Origin: Dromaius novaehollandiae
Lineage: Eukaryota; Chordata; Aves; Casuariiformes; Dromaiidae
Direction of reading: 5' to 3'
NCBI RefSeq assembly: GCF_036370855.1
Contig: NC_088102.1
Coordinates: 72,549,601 to 72,613,600 of the forward strand
Length of the DNA: 64,000 bases
Positions 54,801-64,000 of this stretch are shown here, in pieces (position 1 is the first letter of the stretch; each line of letters starts with the position of its first letter). The notes under the pieces were generated by a model. That model saw only the letters and a list, made by a program, of their open reading frames with translations, made no database searches and was not told where the DNA came from. A program made the position numbers and the translations under genes.

Positions 54801-57800
54801 AACGCCACACTGCACAGCACCGTGCCACCGGGCCACGTCAAGGAGGCAGTGGTTGTGTGTTCGGGTGAGTGTGCTGGGAAGGGCCCCGGGGCGCCGCGGG
54901 GGCCCAAGCAGCTGCCCCGACCCGAGTGGTCTCTGGCTGCAGGGAGCCAGCAGGTGCGGCTGGCGAGCGGCCCTGGGCGCTGTGCTGGGAGAGTGGAGAT
55001 CTACGTCCAGGGGACCTGGAGCCACGTCTGCGAGGATGCCTGGGACCTCCGGGACGCCATCGTCGTCTGCCGCCAGCTGGGCTGCGGAGAGGCCCTGGCA
55101 GCGCCCGGCTCGGCCCACTACGGCCGGGGCTTGGGGCCAGTGTGGCTGGGTGCCGGCGGCTGCTCCGGAGCCGAGGCAATGCTCTGGGACTGCCCAGCCC
55201 CAGCCCCGGCCCCAGCCCTGGGGCAGCGTGGTTGCAAGCAGGGCGCCAGTGTGGCAGCCATCTGCTCAGGTCAGTGCTGTGCTCCACCTGGGACGAGTGC
55301 AGGGTGTCTGTGGGACCGGCAGTAGCGCCAGCCCTCCCCACCAGACTCCCTGACCACCTCCCCACACCCTGGGCAGTCCCAGGGGGCAAGATGCCGCCTT
55401 CACCCCACTGCCCCAGCGTGTCCGTTTCTGGGCGTGCTTCTCTTGGAGCCCTAGGGAGGTGGGCGGGGTGACCGGGACAGCAGGGGTGTCTGCCCACCCC
55501 CGCCTGAGCTGTGGCCCCCCATTCTGCCCCCTTGCAGAGCTCACAGCCCTGCAGCTGGCGGGCGGCAGCAGCTGCACCGGGCGCCTGGAGGTCTTCTACA
55601 ATGGGACATGGGGCAGCGTGTGCGCCAATGGCACCAGCCCTGCGACAGCCGCCGTGGTGTGCCGGCAGCTGGGCTGCGGAGCCACGGGACAGCTGGCATC
55701 TGCACCGGCAACCACACAGGGCTCAGGCCCCGCGTGGCTGGCCTGGGTGCAGTGTGAGCTGGGGGCCGACTCCCTCTGGCACTGCCCCTCAGCACCCTGG
55801 CACCTGCAGCCCTGTGACTTCCCTGGAGACACCCACATCACATGTGACGGGGACCCTGGCAGCACCAGAGCAACTCCCACGCCAGCCATGGCAACTGGCT
55901 GTCCAGACGGCGCAGCCTGCACAGGTAGCTCTGCCTGCGCAGGGCAGCACGGTGGCCCCAGGGATCCTCCAGCTCCGACCAGCACAGCCCAGTGGAGGGG
56001 GAGCAGCTCTGGCAAGGAGACCCCAGCTGCCGAGCACTGCCACCCCTCGGCCTCATGCAGGGGTTGGCTCCCGGGCACAGGGGTGCCCTCCTTGGCCTCC
56101 CTGTCCCGCCAGCCGCTCCCCTGCACCCCCCCATGCATCCACAGTGATGCAGGACGGGACAGGGTCCCCAGCCTCCCTCCAGCTCCGCCGCATGTTGGTG
56201 TCCTCACAGGTGCCCACAGGAGCCCCACAGCGGGTGCTGGGGCCATGCCAGTGCCCACCATCCTCTGCATCATCCTGGGGACCCTGCTCTGCCTGGCCCT
56301 GGGGGCTCTCGCCATGCAGGCATGGCGCACCATGGCTCAGCACAGAGGTGCGTCGTGCCGGGGGTCTCTGGGGCTGAATCTACCAGGACGAGGCACCAGG
56401 GCAGAGCCAGTCAGGGCTGGGGGCTGCTGATGGCTCCCGGGACTGCCCGGCCATGGGACGGCCCGGCTGCACAGCCTGGGGGCAGGCGCAGCAGCGGAGG
56501 CCAGGAGGCCAGTGCCGAGCAGGGGCAGGACCCGGCGCAGCATGGGGGCCAGGCAGGGGCACCAGAGCCACTCAGCGGATGGGGCACAGCAGTGGAGCTG
56601 GGCCACAGGGATATCGGGGGCACAGCTGGTGACCCCCACCATCCCACGTGCTGTGCCCATGGCCTGGGGTTATGGCTGCCCTTGCTTTCCAGGCCCTGGC
56701 AGAGCTGGGGACACAATCTCCGAGGCCGTCTATGAGGAGCTCGACTATACTCTGACGCCGGATTACCAGGAGGTGCACAGTGGCTCAGGTGTGTGCACCC
56801 TGGGCCTGGCAGGCTGTGACTCCCAACGGCCCCTTGCTGGCCCAGCCTGGCCCGGCCTGGCACCTCTTTCTGGAGAGGGAGGTCTCTGCACTGAGGCCCC
56901 CACGCACCCATTGCTGCAGCAGCTGGGCTTGAAGCCTGGCCACCTGCTGACCATGGGGAGCTGCAGCAGGGGGGTATCTCCTTGCCCTCCACAGTCCCCA
57001 CTGTATGGCGAGGCTGTCCTGCCCAGGGTGCTGGCTAGGCCATGGGGCTGGGCAGCCTCCACTAACACCACATCCTCCAGACTCACCGTCAGAGGGCTCA
57101 GCAACAAAGCTGCCGTATTACACCGACAACAGTGTGGAGGCCAGCAGCCCTGTGACAGCAGCAGGTACAGGGCCGGGGTGCAGGGTCGTGCTACCATGTG
57201 CCCAGAGATGCAGCCCTTGCACCACAGCTGGTGCCAGCAGGGGCCACACGCAGTACCTGGAGCAGCATGGCCGTGTGGCCCTTGGTTATTTTCTGGGCCA
57301 GCACTCATGGCCAGGGTCGAGCCTCCAGGCTGCAGCCTCCATCCCAGAGTTGGCAGCCCCACGCAGCGGGCCCCCATGTCAGCACCCCCAGCTCCGCGGC
57401 TGGTGGCAGCTGGCACAATGCAACCCCTGCCCCAGCCTTCGTTTCACTGCCCCGTCTGTCACAGACACCCCTGCCCTGTCCAGGCATGACCCCCCGGATG
57501 GGTACGATGATGCCGTGGCCATGCAGCACCCGAGAGAGGCCGCTGCTCTGGGGCTGAGTGACGGAGATTTCTCTGAGGCAGCGGCGCTGGGAGGTAAGAG
57601 GCACTGCAGCCCGCGCAGCAGCCCTACCATACCCAGCGTCGTGCTGTCCCGCCGGGTGAGGCTGCTCCCCTGCACTCTGCCGCAGTGGTGGGCCCCACGG
57701 TGGGGTGCCCCAGCCCAGGCCTGGCAGCCAGGGCATGAAACAGCCCCTACAGGCACCGGCCTTCCTGTCCCCAGTGGGGAGCCGGCCCTCACTGAGCCAC

Positions 57801-57899
57801 CCGGAGCCGCCGGGAGCCACAACAGACGCCCCAGCCTCAGTGCCCAAGGACGTGGGCTACGATGATGTTGGCCTCAGCGGCCCCAGGACGTCACTGTGA
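51827..57899 (+). CDS. WC1/CD163-like SRCR receptor, copy 5, open throughout
   Basis: Near-twin of copy 2, 983 aa from the first ATG (51827, ACCATGG) or 976 from the shared ATG at 51848. Exons: 51827-51914, SRCR1 52466-52786, SRCR2 52946-53260, SRCR3 53406-53714, SRCR4 53932-54246, SRCR5 54547-54864, SRCR6 54943-55269, SRCR7 55538-55924, TM 56210-56347, tail 56693-56788, 57081-57164, 57465-57593, 57775-57899. No stop in any exon. The SRCR1 exon ends in a GC donor (CAG|GCAAGG) where copy 2 has CAG|GTGAGG; all other sites are GT-AG. Tail: YEELDYTLTPDYQEV, LPYYTDNS, GYDDAVAM, GYDDVGLS. The signal peptide reads MATTSQLL as in copy 1, not MATISQLL as in copy 2, pointing to gene conversion at the 5' end. 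Role inferred as for copy 2. Confidence 0.9.
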
Positions 57900-58122
57900 G
57901 CATGGTGGGGTCACGCTGCAGCAGCCCTGAGGACATGCGTGGTGCCATGTGACTCTGCCCCCACAGAGCCACAGCCTGGCCACAGAGGAAATCGTCTGCC
58001 TGATTGACCGCCTGCTCAGGCCTGCTGGGGACTACGGGCACTGTGGAAAACTGCCTCCATTATCCCTTCCATGCAGCCCTCCATGCAGCCTTCCATGTGT
58101 GTGCTTCCACTGTGCATTTTCT

Positions 58123-58128
58123 ATTAAA
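58123..58128 (+). terminator. poly(A) signal of copy 5
   Basis: ATTAAA in the same position and context as at 25501. Confidence 0.5.
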
Positions 58129-58149
58129 AAAACAAGAATTTTTTGAGCC

Positions 58150-58710
58150 TTGGCCCCAGGGTCGGTGCTTTGGGCATGTTGCCATCTTACAGGGGTGGCT
58201 GGGGCAGACACGAAGCACGTCCTGCTCAGCATGAGCCTTCTCGCGCAGAGCCAGTAACTCTCCAGCTGCCCTCACGCGGCTCCGGTTAATGACAGTCGCT
58301 GCTGCCGGTGTTTCGTCCACGACGCCCTACACCGGGACGCCTCCCTGCATGGTGCCCCAGCTGCTGTGGCCCACACCTGCCGTAGGGCAGTGCTGCCCCA
58401 GGCTGACATTTGCCATCGCAGGTGGGGCACACTGCCTACGGCAGGGGCTGCCATGGAGTGAGTGCCGCTCTGCAAAAACAGCCGAGCATCAACAGTGCTG
58501 CCCGATGCAGCCATGGTGGAGCAGCTGGCAGGCTTCCTCTCCTCACTGGAGGTTTCCCTTGCTGTAAGGCAGGCCTGCAGCCCAAACACAAAGGCAGGAC
58601 AACAGTGTGACAATTGCAAATGTCTCAGAGGGAGGCTACCACCTGCCTTCCTGCCTGCCAACAAGCAAAGGCCCCATCTGCAAGAGCAGGGCACACGCTT
58701 TGTCTCCTTG
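58150..58710. other. conserved 3' flank of copy 5
   Basis: Same block as 25530-26080, nearly identical. No gene recognised. Confidence 0.45.
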
Positions 58711-58713
58711 ATT

Positions 58714-60479
58714 GGGGGCATCATTGGACACCACTGAAAAGAGTCTGGCCCCATCCTCTTCACACACTCCCTTCACATAGTTATACTAATCAATAAAAAT
58801 CCCCCCACTCAGGTTTCTCTTCTCCACCATGAACAGGCCCAGCTCTCTCAGCCTTTCCTCACATGACACATGCTCCCGTCCCTTCAGCATCTTAGGAGCC
58901 CTTTGCTGCACTCGCTCCAGGAGCTCCATGTCTCTCTCATCTTGAGGAGCCCAGAACTGCACATAGCACTCCAGACGTGGCCTCCCCAGGGCTCAGCAGA
59001 GGCACAGGATCACCTCCCTCCACCTGCTGACAACACTCTGCCTAATGCAGCCCAGCATACCCTTGGCCTTCTTGGCCACAAGGGCACGGTGCTGGCTCAC
59101 GGTCAGCTTGTTGTCCACCAGGCCTCCCAGGTCCTTCTCTGCACGGCTGCTTTCCAGCAGGTCAGCCACCACCCTCTACTGCTGCAGCGGGTATTCCTCC
59201 CCAGGGGCAGGCCTCTGCACTTCACCTGATTCAGCTTCATGAGGTTCCCCTCTGCCCATCTCCCCAGACTGTCAAGCTCGCTCGCAAGGGCAGCACAGCA
59301 CTCTGGGCTATCAGCCACTCCTCCTGGTTTTCGATCATCAGCACACTTGCTGTGGGTGCACTCTGTCCCCTCATCCACGTCACTGAGGAAGAAGATGAAC
59401 AGTACTGCACCCAGCATGGACCCCTGGCAGATACCGCTAGCTGGCTAGCTACAGGCCTCCAACTAGACTTTGTGATGCTCATCACAACCCTCTGAGCTCT
59501 GCCAGACAGCCAGTTTTAAGCCACCTCACTGTCTGCCCATCTAACCCACACTTCCTCAGCTTGCCTGTGAGGATGTGATGGGAGACAGTGCCCAAAGCCT
59601 TGCTCAAGTCAAGGGAGACAACTTGCCCTGCTCTCCCCTCATCTACCCAGCCAGGCGTCCCATCCTAGAAGGCTCTCACACTGGTTAAGCACGATTTCCC
59701 CCTTTGGGAATCCACACTTGCTACTCTGGATCACTTTCTTAGCCTCCACATGCTTGCCAGTGGTGTCCAGGATGAGCTGCTCCATCACCTTGGCAGGGAT
59801 CGAGGTGAGGCTGCCCGGCATGTACTTCCCTGCACCCTCCTTCTTGCCCTCTTGCAAGACTGGAGTGGCATTGGCTCTCTTCCAGGCCTCAGGCACCTCT
59901 CCTGATCTCCAGCAGCTTCCAAAGAGGACTGAGAGGGGCCTAGCAAGGACCTTGGCCAGCTCGTCACCACCCCTGGGGGCATGCCATGAGGGTGCATGGA
60001 CTTGTGGATGTCCAGTTTGCTTCAGTGATCCCTAAGCCCATCCTCCTCCACCAAGGAAATGTATTCCTCTCTTGAGGCTTTCTCCCAGCTCTCCAGGGCC
60101 TGGGATGTGCGGAGGGCCCGTCTTCATGGGAATGACTGCAGCAAAGCAGCATTCAGGATCTCTGCCTTTTCTGTATGCTTTGTCACCAGGGCCCTTTCCC
60201 CGGTCAGCAGTGAGCCCACAACTTCCCTTCTCCTCCTTTGGTTATTGATGGATTTAAAGAAGCCCTGCTTGCTCTCCTTCACATCCCTCAACACATTAAA
60301 CTCCAAAGGGGCCTCGGCCTGGACCTTTTGAGCCCCATCCTTCCTACTCGGACAACATCCCTCTATTCCTCCCACGTTTCCTGAGGCTGACTCCACACAA
60401 GCCCTGCCTCAGCTTTTGGCAGTTCTCCTTAACCATGGTGTCAAACAGATGTCCCCTGGCATTGTAGTACTCTAAGAGT
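58714..60479 (-). mobile_element. CR1 LINE fragment, antisense
   Basis: Duplicate of 26085-27850: minus-strand linker DVKESKQGFFKSINNQRRRR, RT start PEAWKRANATPVLQEG, CADD and ORF2 C-terminal remains. Not capable of encoding a full ORF2. Confidence 0.9.
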
Positions 60480-60552
60480 AGTTCAGGAAACCACAAGTGT
60501 AAGCCAGACACATGCAGCCACAGGCAACAAGCAAGCTAACGCTGCTGTTACT

Positions 60553-60820
60553 GTGGCACGGCTGTTTCAACCTCATGAAGAAGGACAAGCGCCACACACC
60601 ACTGTGCTGCTGGGAGCTGCAGGGATGGGAAAGACAATGACAAGGAGGAAGATCACCGTGGAGTGGGCAGGAGCAGTCCTTTATACACAGTTTGACTATG
60701 TTTTCTACCTCAGGGAGTGCAGCAGACTTGATTTCCAAGCTCTGTCATTGCCCCTACTTGGACTCTTCCATCTGGGCTGGACCAGGAGTGCCTCTGCCTG
60801 GAGCCAGCACTTGCACTCAC
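60553..60820 (+). pseudogene. NLRP-like NACHT fragment with internal deletion
   Basis: Duplicate of 27924-28190, with the same GTG in place of ATG and the same 29-bp deletion after FDYVFYL. Confidence 0.65.
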
Positions 60821-61117
60821 TCCCCTGGCCTTCACAGTCTGGATGGTTTTTGACAGGCACAGCCCACATGGACCCACGAGCCACCTGAGCCCTGCATGGC
60901 CAATGCCTCTTGCTCAGACAGCAAGCAGGCCCTGCGGTGTCCTAGGGGACGCAAGTACGGAGTTGCACTCTCTGGACTTGTGCACCCCCGAGCTAAAGAG
61001 AAACCTGAAACAATAGCTCAAGGCCCCTGTGACCTCCTGCCCCAACAAGAGGTGGCACAGAGCCCGGCTTGGGTCAGAGTGGTTCAGGTGGGCCCTGTCG
61101 GACTCTTGCCATGTGCT

Positions 61118-62136
61118 TGTGGCACAAGATGAGTGAACTTTTGCCTTAAACATTTCTTGGTACATAAGGTGCAAGCAAACCATAACCCCGAACAAGCCAT
61201 CTGTTCCCGGCAGAAACAGGACTGAGCTGCTGCGACCCCTGAAATGGTCTCCCTGCGACCACCCGGGACACACTGAGCCTGCGCTGAACCAGACCACGAT
61301 CGGACAGAGACTTTGGGACCTGGACTGCAAATTACTGCTGCTTAGCACAACTTTTATAAAACTTGCTTAGCATGAGTAGCTGAATTTGCTGAAGCCTTAG
61401 GCCGCACTCCTAGTTCAGTGAGAAAGGGCCCCAGAGCTGGTGCAGGCTGGAAAAATAAGGGAGTTACAAGCAGTTTGCCTTCCTGTGCTTCACACTCCGA
61501 AAGGGAGGATGTCAAAGCTTTGAAATAAGGTCTGCTTAGGCGCCAGGACCCTGGGAAACAAAGCTGCCTCTCACTGCTGAAACAGTGTTAATTAGGAGGG
61601 GATCTGGATTATATCCCCTTCCTCGGGACCTTGGGAGATAACACCTACTGTCACTGCTGGGGCAGTGCTAATTGCTGGAACAACACCTCTTTGTCAGGGC
61701 CTTGAGAGACATGGGCAGGACCAGAGGAATCAAAACACGTGTCAGCAGAAACCGCAACAGTAAAGGTAAGGGAGAAAAACAGCCTGCCTAGGAACAACGA
61801 GGAGACCCAATAAGGAGCAGGAGACCCCAGACCTAAAAATTAGTATTGGTCTGAACTACCACATGATGGGTGGGAAACTTAATTTGAAAAAGCTATAATT
61901 GCCCAGGGATTTCTTTGTTCAGGGTCCCTCTTCAGAGGCACCCAACTCGAGCTGTAACTATTGCATGCATGTCATTACAATTTATTTATTTAATTTGCCT
62001 TGATTTGGCTCTGAACTTTTCAGCGGGAACCTAGGGCTGGATCCTGCTCGAGTTGTAATTACTGCACGCGCATCGCTAAAATTTACACCCAGGGTGAAGA
62101 GGACCAACAGGATGCCGCTGGATCCACGAGTGGTGA

Positions 62137-62180
<44 letters not shown>

Positions 62181-62340
62181 CCCCTCTGTCTTTCTCTCTC
62201 CTCCCCTTTGCCTTTCCCCAACTTTTCTCCCCACTTCGTGGAAAATAAAGTTAAAAGGCTGTACGATATTTGACCAGTTTTAGTGTCTTAATCTTGTCCT
62301 TGGAATTGTAACGAAACCCTCCCGATATAGGATCGGCACT
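61118..62340. mobile_element. solo-LTR-like fossil, second copy
   Basis: Same element as at 28489 with the same GTGCT flanks, copied by the segmental duplication and not a separate insertion. AATAAA near 62244. No coding regions. Confidence 0.6.
62139..62209. repeat. (CT)n microsatellite
   Basis: CT repeat inside the LTR-like element, same length class as at 29510. Confidence 0.95.
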
Positions 62341-64000
62341 GTGCTTAACCCTGGCTCCTGTTCCCTAACTCAGAGCTGGAAAAGACTGAAACACAGATGT
62401 GGTTCACCTGAGCAGACACTGAGACAGGACAACCACAGTGTCCCTCTCTCGCCTGCACAGCCCTGGGTGCACCAGGGCTGCTTGGAGGCCAGCGTGGCAA
62501 ATCCCGTGAGCTGTTAGGCTTTGGATACCTTCTGCCTCTTTCCCCTCGAAGCCCCAGGACAGTGAAAGCCATGGGCAGGGAGTGGGCATGGCAGCAGGGC
62601 TGTGGCCGTGCAGGCTCCCTGAGGTCGGATGCTGTGGGGCCAGGACAGTGTACCGCCATCGAGGTGGACCATGCCCTGCGGTCTCAGGTGGCAGTGAGTA
62701 CCTGGGGTCATTTTAGCAGTTCTTCTCTTTTTCTTGCACTATTGAAAGATTGAACATATCGGGATTAATGGAAGAAATGCAGCAGGAGCTGGTTGCACTC
62801 AAGGGAAGAAGGGAATTTTGTGCTGTCATACCGGTGGGGGAGGACGGTGGCATTATGGATGGGGGTGCCTCGAAGGGAGGCCACGGCCTGCCTTCCTGCA
62901 TGCCACCAAGCGTTGGCCCCATCCGAGACAGCAAGGCACACACTTTATGTCCGTGATTGGAGGCATCACCCACAAGGGGTACAAAGCGGGCCTGGGAAGA
63001 AAGCTGAATGCACGTCTCTCCATGCTAAATATCCCTCTCCGGCTTCCCAACTGCTGCACTTCCATCTCTATAATCAGCTCACAGCTTTGATACCTCCCGT
63101 GATTGTCCCACCAGTTAAACACAGAAGGTCTACGTGCTAAATGGTTACACTACATGAGCTTTCTGTCCCACTCTTGTCTCTCTGCAAGGCCTGCCAGCAT
63201 TTGTACGCAGCCCATACCGGAATGCTGAGGTCTGACAAGCCCCTGCCACTAGTCCACTTCCCGACAGCTTCTGTTGCTGTGACCTGCTACTCTTTCAACT
63301 AGGGAAGCAAGTGGCTATGCACTGAGGTTTGCAGCCAAGGTAGGATGTGTCCTGTGAGAGTCCTGACTCAGTTGCTGGTCTGCACCTCATCCCTGCTGTC
63401 TGCACACAGTGGGAAAATCCCCACACTGGGGCACTGGAGCTGTCTGTTGTGTCACAGCTGGGAAAAATGTCCCCACGTGGCAGCTGAGCTTGCCTGGGCA
63501 GGGAGGGATTCCCACCAGCTGTGACGCAACTGTGGGCAGGTGCTGGCCACCCTCGTCCCTGCCTTGGAAGGGGGTTCCGGGATGCTGGATGGAGGGTGCA
63601 TTCCGAGGTGGAGCGAGGTGCTGGGAACTCCCCTGCCCTTGGGTGGGTGCTGCTGCCACAACTTAGAGGTGGCCTGAGAGACCTGCAAGGCATTGCTGGG
63701 CTGAACTGCTTTGCTGGTACAGCCAGCCACGAGCACAGGTCCTCTTGACAACCAAATCCACCTAGCTACCTACTGCAGATGCTGAAGCAGCCACCCTTCC
63801 AGGCGTTGTGCGGGAGGGAAACAAGGGGGCAGGGCTGGGGCTGTGCCTGATTCACCGGACCTGAAAAGGGCACAGACCAGAAGTGGCATCGTCCCATGTT
63901 CCCACTGCAGTCAGTGGGGAGACACAGGCCATACAGGGTGGAACACAGGTGCAGGCTGGGCTGAACCATCCCAGGCTCTGTCTCCCTCTGCCCTCTCAGC
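62341..64000. other. conserved spacer module, to window end
   Basis: Duplicate of 29712-31371. No gene recognised. By analogy a CR1 remnant and another SRCR gene should follow beyond the window. Confidence 0.4.

Larger units (their letters stand above)
50424..64000. repeat. segmental duplication, right member (partner 17800-31371)
   Basis: Carries gene 5, CR1 58714-60479, the NACHT fragment at 60553 with the same 29-bp deletion, the LTR-like fossil at 61118 and the spacer to the window edge, all at a constant offset from the left member. Confidence 0.85.

Noticed and set aside
1-64000. tRNA, rRNA, CRISPR arrays or bacterial-type operons
   Set aside because: None seen. The sequence is intron-bearing vertebrate-type DNA, and repeats are LINE, LTR-like, microsatellite or segmental.

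Overview
The window looks like avian (or at least sauropsid) nuclear DNA: GC-rich, with many antisense CR1 LINE fragments, short introns, and a tandem array of multi-exon receptor genes. No sequence search was run. Family names rest on recognising domain sequences by eye, and the species is not determined.

The core is an array, all on the + strand, of type I membrane receptors of the scavenger receptor cysteine-rich (SRCR) group B class, closest in layout to the CD163/WC1/SCART group. A full copy has 13 coding exons: signal peptide, seven single-exon SRCR domains, one transmembrane exon and four cytoplasmic exons. Every intron is phase 1. The tail has a YEEL...YQEV tandem-tyrosine motif and two GYDD motifs, as expected of a signalling co-receptor. 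The window holds the 3' end of copy 0 (1-1104), copy 1 (6872-12839, two stops in its SRCR5 exon), copy 2 (19204-25277, open), copy 3 (33747-39689, open), a truncated and scrambled copy 4 (about 40996-45041) and copy 5 (51827-57899, open).

The genes are separated by 5-9 kb spacers built from the same ordered modules: 3' UTR and flank; a large antisense CR1 fragment; a short NLRP-type NACHT fragment with a Walker A motif; unrecognised conserved spacer; a second, internally deleted antisense CR1; a short FISNA-like NLRP fragment (in three spacers); then about 1 kb of conserved upstream DNA ending in a compact promoter with paired GATA sites, an inverted CCAAT box and a TATA box about 90 bp before the ATG. 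The array therefore grew by duplicating a unit that already contained broken NLR and CR1 pieces.

A later segmental duplication, about 32.63 kb apart, relates roughly 17.8-31.37 kb to 50.42-64.0 kb. It carries gene 2/gene 5 and a 1.2-kb solo-LTR-like fossil at 28489 and 61118. The array also shows gene-conversion mosaics, a misplaced SRCR3 fragment inside an intron, duplicated terminal exons, a GC splice donor and a repeat-length difference in coding sequence. It looks like an actively rearranging immune-receptor locus.
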